64,000 nt of DNA from an uncultured bacterium (GTDB lineage Bacteria; Bacillota_I; Bacilli_A; RF39; UBA660), in the NCBI GenBank assembly GCA_947169285.1, contig CAMVPB010000002.1:62001-126000 (forward strand). The letters run 5' to 3'. The notes under the pieces were generated by a model. That model was not told where the DNA came from. It worked only from the letters and a program-made list of their open reading frames with translations, and made no database searches. The translations under genes were made by a program, and so were the position numbers. How positions within the stretch are numbered: the first letter of the stretch is position 1; each line of letters opens with the position of its first letter. Positions 17,753 to 29,140 of the stretch are shown piece by piece.

Positions 17753-17758
17753 AACCTT

Positions 17759-17789
17759 ATTATAGCATAATTTTATATTATATGTCCAA
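17759..17789 (-). promoter_or_regulatory. Promoter of the probable 6S RNA
   Basis: Minus-strand TATAAT (17759-17764) with an upstream TTGGAC/TGGACA-type -35 (17783-17789) at 18-19 bp. It overlaps the 3' end of the 265-aa gene. The near-consensus -10 and absence of a following ORF fit an RNA gene. Confidence 0.6.
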
Positions 17790-18575
17790 TCCTTTTTTAA
17801 GCCTTAATACTTTATCATCATCATTATCATAATAAGTAGATGCAATTCTATCTTTATTTATATATATACCATTTACTATGGCATTTATTATTTCCATTTT
17901 ATTACCATCAATTCCTTTAATTAATGATTTATCATAATCTATATGAAGATTATCTAAATCAAACATAATCTCTGCTATATAATTTTTATCTTTATAATCC
18001 ATATCTATTTTTAATAGTATATTATATAATTTATTATATATACTACCTTCATAATCACTCATTATTGAATAATGTTGATTACTAAACATAATATTACTTT
18101 TTGAAAGATTAAAACAATCCATAAAATGTAAATATTTTTCAATGAAATCAAAATACTTTTCTGCAAATGATTTATCTAAATTAATTTCAGTATTTTTTAA
18201 ATAGTACTGATGATCATCGGTAGATATATATGATTTAATGCCATCGTTGTTTTTAACAATATTTAAATAGCAAAAGTCATTATCTACTATATTTGGTTCA
18301 TAAATTAACAATGTCGTTTCTTTTTCAGAACCATATTCAGAATAATCCCAATATTGAAATGACTTTCCTAAATTGAATTTAGGAAGTTTTTTGTAATCAT
18401 TTGAAAAAGATTTATACATTTTTCCAAAAGAATACAAAAAGTTGTTTAAAGAAACACTATCGTTAAAATTCGGATGTTCAAGAGGTGTGTTTTGATATCT
18501 TAAAACATATGAATTTCTAAGTGAAAGTGTTGAAAAAAGATTTAAATAATCAATACATTCTTTTAAATTATCCAT
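17778..18575 (-). CDS. Hypothetical protein, 265 aa
   Basis: A soluble, aromatic- and Asp-rich protein without signal peptide or membrane segment. It begins DNLKECIDYLNLFSTLSLRNSYVLRYQ and contains a repeated YDNDD-like acidic tail near the C-terminus. It lies 16 bases after asnS on the same strand and is probably cotranscribed with hisS-asnS. No recognised family. Confidence 0.7.
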   Translation of the reverse strand: MDNLKECIDYLNLFSTLSLRNSYVLRYQNTPLEHPNFNDSVSLNNFLYSFGKMYKSFSNDYKKLPKFNLGKSFQYWDYSEYGSEKETTLLIYEPNIVDNDFCYLNIVKNNDGIKSYISTDDHQYYLKNTEINLDKSFAEKYFDFIEKYLHFMDCFNLSKSNIMFSNQHYSIMSDYEGSIYNKLYNILLKIDMDYKDKNYIAEIMFDLDNLHIDYDKSLIKGIDGNKMEIINAIVNGIYINKDRIASTYYDNDDDKVLRLKKGLDI

Positions 18576-18591
18576 AAACCCCCATTAAAGA

Positions 18592-19959
18592 TTAATATTC
18601 GCAGTTATTTGGTGTTCTAGGATATGGTATTACATCTCTAATATTGTCTACACCAGTTAAATATATAAGAAGTCTTTCAAATCCCATTCCAAAACCAGAA
18701 TGTACACATCCACCATATTTTCTTAAATTTAAATACCAATCCATAGTTGAATAATCCATACCAAGTTCATTCATTCTATTGACTAACTTATCATAATTTT
18801 CTTCTCTTTGAGAACCGCCGCATAATTCACCAGCACCAGGTACCTCTAAATCTACAGCAGCAACTGTTTCTCCATCTTCGTTTTGCTTCATATAAAACGC
18901 TTTAATATCTTTTGGCCAATTTTTAATAAATACTGGGCCATTAAAATATTCAGTAATATACTTTTCATGCTCTTTAGCAATATCCTCTCCATATTCAGGA
19001 GTAAATTCCCATTTAACATCAGCATTTTTTAATATAGTTATAACATCTTTATGATCTATTCTAGTAAACTTACTATTTACAAGTTTAGTTAACTTTTCAA
19101 TTAATCCTTTTTCAACAAATTTATCAAAGAATTCCATTTCTTTTGGACAATTATCAAGTACATATTTAACTACTGTTTTAAGCATATCTTCCATAATATC
19201 CATATCTTGTTCTAAGTCACAAAATGCAATTTCTGGTTCAATCATCCAAAATTCAGAAGCATGCGTTTTAGTATTAGAATTTTCAGCTCTAAAAGTTGGA
19301 CCAAATGTATATATTTTCTTATATGCAAGAGCAAATGTTTCTCCTTCAAGTTGGCCTGTAACAGCAAGACCTACCTTCTTCCCATAAAAATCTTTTGAAT
19401 AATCAACCTCACCTTTTATTTTATCTAAAGGTAAAGTTGTTACTTGAAACATTTGACCAGCACCTTCACCATCATTAGCTGTGATAATTGGTGTGTGTGC
19501 ATATACATACCCATTTTCTTGAAAATATTTATGAATTGCATAAGCAGCAACACTTCTAACTCTAAAGACCGCTTGAAATAAATTTGTTCTTGGTCTTAAA
19601 TATGCAATATCTCTTAAAAACTCTCTTGTTGGTCTTCCTTTTGCTTGTAAAGGATAATCACTTGGACAATCACCTAATAAAATTACTTTATTTGCCTTTA
19701 ATTCATAATCTTGAGAACCACTTGATTCAACAAAAGTTCCAGTTACTTCTATTGCAGATCCCAAAGCATATTTAGATACTTCATTAAAATTAGATAGTTT
19801 ATTATCGTAAACTATTTGTAAATGTTCTTGAGTTGTTCCATCAGAAAAATCTAAAAAGCCAAATTCTTTTTGATCTCTATTACTTCTAATCCATCCTTCA
19901 ACTGTTATTTCTTTATTTAAATGTTTTTTAGCATCTTTAAATAATTTTATTAAATCCAT
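18592..19959 (-). CDS. asnS: Asparaginyl-tRNA synthetase
   Basis: 455 residues. An N-terminal OB-fold anticodon-binding domain (VEGWIRSNRDQKEFGFLDFSDG) is followed by a class IIb catalytic domain. Motif 2 (FGPTFRAENSNTKTHASEFWMIEPE) and motif 3 (GFGMGFERLLIYLTGVDNIRDVIPYPRTP) match AsnS; the HxEFWMIEPE form and ending at PRTPNNCEY distinguish it from AspS. hisS precedes it by eight bases, forming a hisS-asnS pair where Bacillus has hisS-aspS. Confidence 0.96.
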   Translation of the reverse strand: MDLIKLFKDAKKHLNKEITVEGWIRSNRDQKEFGFLDFSDGTTQEHLQIVYDNKLSNFNEVSKYALGSAIEVTGTFVESSGSQDYELKANKVILLGDCPSDYPLQAKGRPTREFLRDIAYLRPRTNLFQAVFRVRSVAAYAIHKYFQENGYVYAHTPIITANDGEGAGQMFQVTTLPLDKIKGEVDYSKDFYGKKVGLAVTGQLEGETFALAYKKIYTFGPTFRAENSNTKTHASEFWMIEPEIAFCDLEQDMDIMEDMLKTVVKYVLDNCPKEMEFFDKFVEKGLIEKLTKLVNSKFTRIDHKDVITILKNADVKWEFTPEYGEDIAKEHEKYITEYFNGPVFIKNWPKDIKAFYMKQNEDGETVAAVDLEVPGAGELCGGSQREENYDKLVNRMNELGMDYSTMDWYLNLRKYGGCVHSGFGMGFERLLIYLTGVDNIRDVIPYPRTPNNCEY

Positions 19960-19967
19960 AAATCCTC

Positions 19968-21215
19968 CTATATCATTGATAAATATTCAATCAATTCATC
20001 AAATTCTACTTTTTTATTTTCTTTAGTTAAATTATCTTTAACAGTAACATAATTTCCTTTAGCTTCATCCTCACCAATTATTAATATATAATCGGGATTT
20101 AAATCATCTACTAATTTAAATTGAGCTTTCATTGATTTATTTAAATAATCTGTTTCAGTAATAAATCCACTATTTCTAAGCATATCAACTATTTCGTATG
20201 CATATTTGTCTTGTCCTAAATTCATTACATATATGTCTACTTTATTATCAATAGGTTTTACATTTGCTTCATTTAATAATAAAACTAATCTCTCTACTCC
20301 AATTGAAAATCCAATTGCAGGTATATTAATCTTTCCAAGTTCATTAACTAAATTATCATATCTTCCACCACCACACACAACAGATGCATTACCAAGGTTG
20401 GAATCTTTATATACTATTTCAAATACAGTATCTGTATAATAATCAAGTCCTCTTACTAATGAGGTATTTTCTTCAAATGGTACTTCTAATACATTTAAAG
20501 CAGTTTTTAATATATCAAAATATTCTTTACTTTCTTCTGATAAATAATTTAATGTTTTAGGAGCGTTTTTAAGTATTTCATTATCTTTGTCTACCTTGCA
20601 ATCAAGTATTCTAAGAACATTAGTATTAAATCTATTTTTGCAATCTTCACATAAATTATCTAGCTTTGGTTTAAAATACTCTCTTAAAGCATTTTTATAT
20701 GCTTCTCTTGAAGAATTATCTCCCAAACTATTAATTTGTACCACCAAATCTTTAAGCCCTAAATCAGTAAGCATTTTATATGCTATAGAAATTACTTCAG
20801 CATCAAAGTATGGATTTTTAATACCAAATGCTTCTACTCCGAATTGAGTAAATTCTCTATATCTTCCGCTTTGAGGTCTCTCATATCTAAAAGCAGATCC
20901 ATAATAATAAAATTTATTTGTTTCTTTTGAATATAATTTATTCTCTAAAAACATTCTAACAACACCAGCAGTAAATTCTGGTCTTAAAGTCATACTTCTA
21001 TCACTTTTATCTAAGAAATCATACATTTCTTTATTTACAATATCACTAGATTCTCCTACTCCTCTTTTATAAAGTTCACTTGTTTCAAATGTAGGAATTT
21101 TAACATAATTATAATTATACATGTTTAAAAAAGAAGACATATAACTTAATACATATTCATAAGTTTTACCTTCTAACCCATATAAATCTAATGTACCTTT
21201 TGGTTTTTGTATCAT
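19968..21215 (-). CDS. hisS: Histidyl-tRNA synthetase
   Basis: 415 residues. Class II motifs: motif 1 region with KIPTFETSELYKRGVGESSDIVNKEMYDF, motif 2 YYGSAFRYERPQSGRYREFTQFG, the histidine-specific LVRGLDYYTDTVFE and motif 3 AIGFSIGVERLVLLL. A C-terminal anticodon-binding HGTP domain follows. Likely first gene of a hisS-asnS-(265 aa) operon. Confidence 0.97.
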   Translation of the reverse strand: MIQKPKGTLDLYGLEGKTYEYVLSYMSSFLNMYNYNYVKIPTFETSELYKRGVGESSDIVNKEMYDFLDKSDRSMTLRPEFTAGVVRMFLENKLYSKETNKFYYYGSAFRYERPQSGRYREFTQFGVEAFGIKNPYFDAEVISIAYKMLTDLGLKDLVVQINSLGDNSSREAYKNALREYFKPKLDNLCEDCKNRFNTNVLRILDCKVDKDNEILKNAPKTLNYLSEESKEYFDILKTALNVLEVPFEENTSLVRGLDYYTDTVFEIVYKDSNLGNASVVCGGGRYDNLVNELGKINIPAIGFSIGVERLVLLLNEANVKPIDNKVDIYVMNLGQDKYAYEIVDMLRNSGFITETDYLNKSMKAQFKLVDDLNPDYILIIGEDEAKGNYVTVKDNLTKENKKVEFDELIEYLSMI

Positions 21216-21329
21216 ATTATCACTTCCAAACTAAATATATTATATTATTATTAGTTAAAATAGTCAATTTTAATTGTTTTAAAAGAAGAACTATGTTACA
21301 ATATAAAGTCATTAAGGAGAGCGGGTAAT

Positions 21330-22118
21330 ATGCAATATATAATTATCTATATTTTAACTGTAATAGGAAGTATAATTGGAGAAGTATTGGTAAGTTTTAA
21401 ATTGATAAAAGATACCGCAGATGCTGGTTATTTATTAGATAATGATAAATTAGGTGAATTAACTAAAAAAATAAAAGAAAGTACAGGCAATAATAACAAA
21501 CTATTGAAATTTATTCCTATAATAAATTTATTATGTATGTTAAAAATGTTAATTGATTATAATAATTCAAGAGAAACAATAATAACTCAATTTAGTATTA
21601 TGGGTGTATTGAAAGAAATGACAGAAGAAGAAAAAAAAGAATATAATAAAAGACCATCTGCTTTAAAAGCATTAAGAATAGATTTGGAAAGAGATTTAAA
21701 ATTGAATTTGAATACTACTTCAACTTTAGAACTTGAAAATGGTAAGATTTGGTATGAGAAATCAGAAAAAGATTACAATATTTTAAAAGCAACTGGATCT
21801 GCAGAAAATTTATCAAGATTTACTCAAGTAAATTTGATTGAAAATCACATTAAAAAATTAAAAGCAGAAGGTTTAAAAGTGTACGGAAATGCAGATACAT
21901 TTTTAAAAATTATAGATGAATGCGATAATTATAATCAATTGGAACAAAAAATTAAATCAGCAAAAAAACTTTCTAAGATAAAAACTTTACAAGAAAGTGA
22001 AATTAAAACAGATATTAACTCAAATTTAAAAAAAATAAATGAGTATAATGATGAATTTAAAGAACAAATAAATCAGGAATCAAAAACATTAGTTAAAAAA
22101 CTAGATCAACATCTATAA
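21330..22118 (+). CDS. Hypothetical membrane-anchored protein, 262 aa
   Basis: One N-terminal hydrophobic segment (IIIYILTVIGSIIGEVLVSF) and a second weaker one near residues 60-80 (KFIPIINLLCMLKML), followed by a long charged helical region likely to form a coiled-coil (KKLSKIKTLQESEIKTDINSN). A GGAGAG ribosome-binding site precedes the ATG and a terminator follows. No family recognised. Confidence 0.65.
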   Translation: MQYIIIYILTVIGSIIGEVLVSFKLIKDTADAGYLLDNDKLGELTKKIKESTGNNNKLLKFIPIINLLCMLKMLIDYNNSRETIITQFSIMGVLKEMTEEEKKEYNKRPSALKALRIDLERDLKLNLNTTSTLELENGKIWYEKSEKDYNILKATGSAENLSRFTQVNLIENHIKKLKAEGLKVYGNADTFLKIIDECDNYNQLEQKIKSAKKLSKIKTLQESEIKTDINSNLKKINEYNDEFKEQINQESKTLVKKLDQHL

Positions 22119-22138
22119 AGAATCTTATTTATCAGATG

Positions 22139-22166
22139 AAAAAACAGGTATTATTACCTGTTTTTT
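22139..22166. terminator. Bidirectional terminator between two convergent hypothetical genes
   Basis: Perfect 12-bp stem (22139-22150 with 22155-22166), 4-nt loop, A-run on one side and T-run on the other. Confidence 0.88.
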
Positions 22167-22585
22167 CTAACTAAACTATATACTCTTTCCAAACCTTCAG
22201 CAACTTTTTCTTCTTCAAATTCATGAGTTTCAAGGTATTTATAATATTCTTTTTCTAATCTTTTTAATTCTTCTTTTTCATAAGCTAAGTACATTTTATA
22301 ATCTCTCTTTACTTTGTCAGAATTTAAAACTTTTTTATACTCTCTTTCAATTACGTTGAATAAATCTTCCGGTTTAATATTTTTAACGTTTTTCTTATGT
22401 TGATATGGTGTATAATAGCAAGTTTCAACATCTAATATATATTGAAGTTGTCCATCAGATAATCCTTTTTTTAATCTATTAAAACATTCATCTATTACAT
22501 AAATTCTGTAATAATTATTTTTTAATAGATTTAAGTCAACATTTTCATAATCGTTATTTGGTATTTTAATACTGTAATCTCTCAT
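22154..22585 (-). CDS. Hypothetical charged helical protein, 143 aa
   Basis: The open frame reaches back to 22621, but the AAGGAAGG ribosome-binding site fits the ATG at 22585. The protein is rich in Tyr, Lys and Glu, with a likely helical C-terminus (KRDYKMYLAYEKEELKRLEKEYYKYLE). No signal, membrane segment or known family. Confidence 0.65.
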   Translation of the reverse strand: MRDYSIKIPNNDYENVDLNLLKNNYYRIYVIDECFNRLKKGLSDGQLQYILDVETCYYTPYQHKKNVKNIKPEDLFNVIEREYKKVLNSDKVKRDYKMYLAYEKEELKRLEKEYYKYLETHEFEEEKVAEGLERVYSLVRKNR

Positions 22586-22673
22586 AATTTTTCCTTCCTT
22601 TTGCAAATTATAATAGCACAATAATTATTTATATTCAATATTATAAAATCAAAAAATATTCATATATTTAAAT

Positions 22674-23984
22674 ATGATTAATAAAATAAAAAATAATAAA
22701 TTTATAAAATCCACATTAATATTATTATTAGGTGGTTTTTTATCTAAATTTTTAGGTTTTATATTAAAAATAATAATAACTAGACAAATAGGAACAACTG
22801 GAATAGGAATATATAGTTTACTTGGCCCATCTATGGCAATATTCAATACGCTTGCTATATTTTCATATCCCACTGCAATTAGCTCTTTAATTGCTAAAAG
22901 AAATAAAAGTACTAAGAAAATAATGTTTTCTATTATACCAGTGGCAACTTTAATTAATATAGGATTGATTTTATTAATAATATTAATTGCTCCAATACTT
23001 TCAAAGTATTTATTAAAAGAACCAATTCTTTATTATCCTATTATTTGTATAGGATTAACTCTTCCTTTTATAGGCCTTTCTTCAATAATAAAATCATATT
23101 ATTGGGGGCATCAAAATATGGGACCCTATATTCTTTCAAATATAGTAGAACAAATAGTTAGAATAATTCTTTTAGTTATATTTGTTCCTAAACTAATAAA
23201 AATAGGGTTAGCTATTACAATATCGGTTATTATACTGGTAAATGTTATAAGTGAAACATCTTCTATAATTGTAATGCTTTTATTTTTACCAAAAGGTATA
23301 AAAATTAAAAAAGAAGATATTAGAATTGATAAAGAAAGCATAAATAATGTTATGAATATAAGCATACCATCTACAAGTAGTAAAATAATTGGATCTTTAT
23401 TCTATTTCTTAGAACCAATAATAATTACAAATATATTATCATTTGTTGGATATACTAAAGAATTCATTATCAATGAATATGGTATTATTAATGGATATGC
23501 AATGTCTTTATTGCTTCTTCCTAGTTTTTTCACTCAATCTATGTCTACATCTTTAATACCAGAATTATCAAAATACTATTCATTAAAAGATTATAAAAAA
23601 TGTATTAAAAGAATAAAACAAATAGTTTCTATTTCTTTAAGTATTGGAGTATTATCCACTTTAGTAATTTATATATTTCCAGATAAATTATTGAATTTAT
23701 TATTTCATACTACAGAAGGAATAAATTATATAAAAATTATTGCTCCTTTCATCTTACTTTATTTTATAGAGATTCCATTAAATAATTCATTACAAGCTTT
23801 AGGAAAAGCAAAAACAGTTATGAAAATAACTGTTTTTGGAGAATTAATAAGAACCATTAGTTTAATAGTATTTTCCTTCTTAAAAATTGGAATGTATTCA
23901 TTAATAATATCAATAATACTAAATTTAATATCTTCAACTACTCTTTATTACAAAGAAACCAAAAAATTATTTAAATTAAATTAG
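22674..23984 (+). CDS. spoVB: SpoVB/MurJ-superfamily oligosaccharide flippase
   Basis: 436 residues with about 12-14 transmembrane helices. The N-terminal FIKSTLILLLGGFLSKFLGFILKIIITRQIGTTGIGIYSL motif region is typical of the SpoVB/polysaccharide-biosynthesis (MVF/MATE-like) exporters. In Bacilli SpoVB takes part in spore cortex peptidoglycan synthesis, presumably by flipping lipid-linked precursors. Its neighbour YrzE-type protein (24691-25056) and comN/secDF elsewhere in the window are part of the same conserved Bacillus neighbourhood. It could instead be a vegetative flippase. It overlaps the convergent DUF421 gene by 14 bases. Confidence 0.83.
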   Translation: MINKIKNNKFIKSTLILLLGGFLSKFLGFILKIIITRQIGTTGIGIYSLLGPSMAIFNTLAIFSYPTAISSLIAKRNKSTKKIMFSIIPVATLINIGLILLIILIAPILSKYLLKEPILYYPIICIGLTLPFIGLSSIIKSYYWGHQNMGPYILSNIVEQIVRIILLVIFVPKLIKIGLAITISVIILVNVISETSSIIVMLLFLPKGIKIKKEDIRIDKESINNVMNISIPSTSSKIIGSLFYFLEPIIITNILSFVGYTKEFIINEYGIINGYAMSLLLLPSFFTQSMSTSLIPELSKYYSLKDYKKCIKRIKQIVSISLSIGVLSTLVIYIFPDKLLNLLFHTTEGINYIKIIAPFILLYFIEIPLNNSLQALGKAKTVMKITVFGELIRTISLIVFSFLKIGMYSLIISIILNLISSTTLYYKETKKLFKLN

Positions 23985-24618
23985 ATTTTTTAATTATATA
24001 AGTGTCATTATCTTTATAAAAAGCATAAAATACATTTTTTTGATCTACATTTTTTTTATTTAAAATATCTTTTACCCATTTTTCATCTTTTTTTAGATAT
24101 TTTAAAGTATCTTTTTGTATAATGCCATCAAGAATTAAAGGAAGTGGATTTGAAGACTTAAGTTTTAAAAAATTATATTTAAATATAGATAATCTTCCAT
24201 CACTTTCAAGTATTGCATATTCAATATCTTCAATATTCTTAATTCCTTTAGTTCTAAGTTCTAAAAGTAAATCATCTAATGTATATCTTTCTTTTACCAT
24301 TTCACTAAAATTTATTTTACCTTGGGATATTATTAAAGAAGGTTTACCTTCCAATATATTTCTAAATTTGTTTGATTTCAAAGAGAGATATGAAAAGAAC
24401 ATTTCTAATATAACCAATATTGCAACTGGTATTATAGTTAAAAACATAGAATCTTGTCTGTTTTCAATACTCATAGCTACCAATTCAGACATTATTATAC
24501 TAATAACTAAGTCTTGTATACTTAGTTGTCCTATTTCCCTTTTACCCATTAATCTAAATACTAAAATAATAAAAAGATAAAAGAAACCTGTTCTATATAT
24601 TACAACTAAAAATTCCAT
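23971..24618 (-). CDS. DUF421 (YetF/YcaP-like) membrane protein
   Basis: 215 residues. Three N-terminal transmembrane helices carry the DUF421 signature FRLMGKREIGQLSIQDLVISIIMSELVA. A cytoplasmic alpha/beta domain follows with the LEGKPSLIISQGKIN and LDDLLLELRTKGI segments. YetF-like proteins are found in many spore formers, and some are related to germination or spore membrane proteins; the molecular role is not established. Confidence 0.87.
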   Translation of the reverse strand: MEFLVVIYRTGFFYLFIILVFRLMGKREIGQLSIQDLVISIIMSELVAMSIENRQDSMFLTIIPVAILVILEMFFSYLSLKSNKFRNILEGKPSLIISQGKINFSEMVKERYTLDDLLLELRTKGIKNIEDIEYAILESDGRLSIFKYNFLKLKSSNPLPLILDGIIQKDTLKYLKKDEKWVKDILNKKNVDQKNVFYAFYKDNDTYIIKKSNLI

Positions 24619-24690
24619 AATATCACCTAGTATATTATGGATAAGTTATATTTTTTTTAAACAAGAATAAATATTAAATAGGGAGGTTTT

Positions 24691-25056
24691 ATGGAGAAAA
24701 TCAAAAGATATATTAAACCAATAATTTATTTTTATGTAACCTTACTTTCTTATTTAATTGTTATCACAATATTAAATTATTTTAATGTGATAAGCTATAA
24801 ATCAGTATCACTAATAAGTTTCATAGTTATAATATTACTATTTATGATGGTTGGTTTTATGGCAGCTTTAAAAAGCAACAAAAAAGGATATATAAATGGG
24901 CTTATTATTGGAGGATTTAATATAGTTTTATTTTTATTCTTAGCGTTTATACTTGGAACACATCCAAAATTAAATATTTTAATATATTTTTTAATACTGT
25001 TATTGTCTTCTACAATTGGGGGAATGTTTGGGATTAATTATAAAAATAAAGAGTAA
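24691..25056 (+). CDS. YrzE-like TIGR04086-family membrane protein
   Basis: 121 residues and four hydrophobic helices with the pattern of the TIGR04086/YrzE family, including glycine-rich ends (GLIIGGFNIVLFL and STIGGMFGIN). A GGGAGG ribosome-binding site precedes the ATG. In Bacillus the yrzE gene lies near spoVB, tgt and secDF, and the same genes are dispersed within this window. Function unknown. Confidence 0.7.
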   Translation: MEKIKRYIKPIIYFYVTLLSYLIVITILNYFNVISYKSVSLISFIVIILLFMMVGFMAALKSNKKGYINGLIIGGFNIVLFLFLAFILGTHPKLNILIYFLILLLSSTIGGMFGINYKNKE

Positions 25057-25070
25057 AAAACTCTTTATTT
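25044..25070. terminator. Bidirectional terminator between the YrzE-like gene and prs
   Basis: 10-bp stem AAATAAAGAG/CTCTTTATTT (25044-25053 with 25061-25070) between convergent genes. Confidence 0.75.
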
Positions 25071-26207
25071 TATATTGCTTTTAAATTTTTTTTCTAATTT
25101 TTTAATTGGCCTAGATTTATCTTTAAGAATGTCACTTATTGACAAATCATTATGTATATTATATATAATTTGAGCTATTTCTTGTGAACAATCACATATA
25201 TGAAGCCATTCTTCTTTTTTGTATTCATTTGGCATATATGTTAAATTTGTAGTATATACTCCATCAAGAATCTTATTATTATAAAGTTTTTTAAATTCAT
25301 GAATTCCACGAGTAAACAATGCAAAGGTAACTATTACATAGATATGTTCTATTCCTCTATCATGAAGTTCATTAATTACATCCAACATACTTCCCCCACT
25401 AGATATCATGTCATCTGTTACAATTGCAGTTTTACCTTTTAAATTATTGTTTCCACAATAATCATGTGCTATTACTGGGTATTTTCCATTAACTAAATGG
25501 TTATAATCTCTTTGTTTTATAAAGCTTCCAGCTTCTCTATTTATAAATTCAGAATTAAATGAATTTAAATATACATTTCTTCTTCCGGTTGCACCTGTAT
25601 CAGGAGCAACAAACACTAAATTTTCAAGTTGTTCTTTAGGCGTGTTTTCTATAAAATCATCAAGTATTGTGTTAGTAGCATAAAAATTATTAAATTCCAT
25701 ATATTGTATTGCGTGTTCAACACCTTGATCATGTGCATCAAATGTTATAAAACTTTTGATTTTAGCTAAATTATCAAGTTCTCTCAAATTAGCACCACAA
25801 GCTAAATTTTCCCTTGTATTTCTCCTGTGTTGACGCCCAGCAAATAAAAGTGGCATGATTATATTAATGTTTTCGGCATGACAATTACTAGCTCCAATAC
25901 CATCTTTTAATTGCATCATTAAATCATTTGGACTAGTATGATTTATAAACCCTCTCATTGTATATTCAATACTATAATTTCCTATATCAGTAAGTAAGAA
26001 TAAATCTTTTCCTCTAACTGTTGAATTAATTTCAACTTTTAAATGACCATCATCAAAAAAATTTTCTTTAATTGGAACAATAAAAGTATATTTATTGTTA
26101 TCATAACCATATAAATTTAGTAGATGTTCATCAACCTTTTGGCCCAATTCTAATGCGCTTTTAAAAACTATTAATCTAAGTTTTTCTTTTTCTAATTCAT
26201 TTTTCAT
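25065..26207 (-). CDS. prs: Ribose-phosphate pyrophosphokinase, long divergent form
   Basis: 380 residues, longer than the usual 315. It makes PRPP from ribose 5-phosphate and ATP. The catalytic flexible-loop region is recognisable (ARQHRRNTRENLACGANLRELDNL), as are FITFDAHDQGVEHA in place of the classical DLHA-x-QIQGFF, FVAPDTGATGRRN and the PRPP-binding loop TAIVTDDMISSGGSMLD. The N-terminal 60 residues form an extra domain. This variant family occurs in Clostridia and Mollicute-like Firmicutes. Whether a classical Prs also exists cannot be seen here. Confidence 0.88.
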   Translation of the reverse strand: MKNELEKEKLRLIVFKSALELGQKVDEHLLNLYGYDNNKYTFIVPIKENFFDDGHLKVEINSTVRGKDLFLLTDIGNYSIEYTMRGFINHTSPNDLMMQLKDGIGASNCHAENINIIMPLLFAGRQHRRNTRENLACGANLRELDNLAKIKSFITFDAHDQGVEHAIQYMEFNNFYATNTILDDFIENTPKEQLENLVFVAPDTGATGRRNVYLNSFNSEFINREAGSFIKQRDYNHLVNGKYPVIAHDYCGNNNLKGKTAIVTDDMISSGGSMLDVINELHDRGIEHIYVIVTFALFTRGIHEFKKLYNNKILDGVYTTNLTYMPNEYKKEEWLHICDCSQEIAQIIYNIHNDLSISDILKDKSRPIKKLEKKFKSNIK

Positions 26208-26262
26208 ATTTACCTCTTAATTTCATTATACATAATATAATATAAAATAAAAAGCCATATAA

Positions 26263-26637
26263 TTAATATACAGTTTTTTTTAGAATATACTTGTCTTTTT
26301 CAATTGAAAAATTATAATTTTTATTTTCTTTGTTACTATTTTCTATATAAGAACATTTTTTAAAAAATGATAGTGACGTAAAAAAAGTAGTGAAAACAAG
26401 CACAAATATTATAGCTTTAATTTTTGCTATTTTTTTGATTTCTAATTCTTTAATTTTAATTTTTTCATCAATTATTGATAAATCTTTTAAATATATTGCT
26501 TCTTGCTTTAACTCATCGCTTGTTTCTTTCCCTTGAATTGACCATCTTAAAGAATACAATTTGTTATTTAATTTTTTCTTTTCCTCTTGTAGAGTTTTTA
26601 GATCACTAATAATTGCAAGTTTTTCAAAACTAAACAT
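26263..26637 (-). CDS. Hypothetical coiled-coil membrane protein, 124 aa
   Basis: An N-terminal coiled-coil (IISDLKTLQEEKKKLNNKLYSLRW and LSIIDEKIKIKELEIKKI), then one transmembrane helix (IKAIIFVLVFTTFFTSLSFF) and a short C-terminal tail. A GGAG ribosome-binding site precedes the ATG. It heads a run of three small minus-strand genes upstream of prs. No family recognised. Confidence 0.6.
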   Translation of the reverse strand: MFSFEKLAIISDLKTLQEEKKKLNNKLYSLRWSIQGKETSDELKQEAIYLKDLSIIDEKIKIKELEIKKIAKIKAIIFVLVFTTFFTSLSFFKKCSYIENSNKENKNYNFSIEKDKYILKKTVY

Positions 26638-26668
26638 TTTTATTTTCTCCTTTACTAATATAACTAAA

Positions 26669-26839
26669 TTAATTATTATTAATTTTTTTCAAAATTTTAG
26701 ATTCTATTTTTTTAATGTATGGGTAATAATTTTCATCACTAAAAGCTATTTCTAATTCTTTTTGCCTTAAATCATGGTTTTCAAGTTCTTCTTTTGACAT
26801 TTTATTTTCTTTTCCCTTGTATTCTTTTTTACCTTTCAT
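26669..26839 (-). CDS. Small charged protein, 56 aa
   Basis: 56 residues beginning MKGKKEYKGKENKMSKEELENHDL, very rich in Lys and Glu and probably a helical soluble protein. A GAGG ribosome-binding site sits before the ATG. The internal Met at residue 14 is an alternative start without a clear ribosome-binding site. No family recognised. Confidence 0.5.
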   Translation of the reverse strand: MKGKKEYKGKENKMSKEELENHDLRQKELEIAFSDENYYPYIKKIESKILKKINNN

Positions 26840-26883
26840 ATTTACCTCTTAACTAACAAGATAATTTTATCATTTTATTAAAC

Positions 26884-26909
26884 AAAAAGATAGAAAAATC
26901 TATCTTTTT
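26884..26909 (-). terminator. Terminator of the 57-aa membrane-protein gene
   Basis: Perfect 10-bp stem AAAAAGATAG/CTATCTTTTT (26884-26893 with 26900-26909) overlapping the stop codon of the minus-strand gene. Confidence 0.75.
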
Positions 26910-27073
26910 AGTGTTTTAGTTTTAACAGATGATTCAATATTATCAGAATATGATTTAGAATCCTCTTCATTTTTTTCTATTGTTTCTTTAATACCCATAC
27001 CAATCATAAAAGATGTTCCTAAAATACCTACTGCTATAAGTATAGATATTAATACTTTTTCTGCTTTTCCCAT
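26900..27073 (-). CDS. Small single-pass membrane protein, 57 aa
   Basis: 57 residues: MGKAEK, then a hydrophobic helix (VLISILIAVGILGTSFMIGMGI) and a charged, Ser-rich tail. An AAAGGAA ribosome-binding sequence precedes the ATG and a hairpin terminator follows. It sits in the 490-base gap between tgt and the 124-aa gene, which otherwise holds only the 56-aa gene. Function unknown. Confidence 0.55.
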   Translation of the reverse strand: MGKAEKVLISILIAVGILGTSFMIGMGIKETIEKNEEDSKSYSDNIESSVKTKTLKR

Positions 27074-27124
27074 TATAAATTCCTTTCTAATTACTAAATA
27101 TTATAATACTTTTTTAAAAATAAG

Positions 27125-29138
<2,014 letters not shown>

Positions 29139-29140
29139 AG

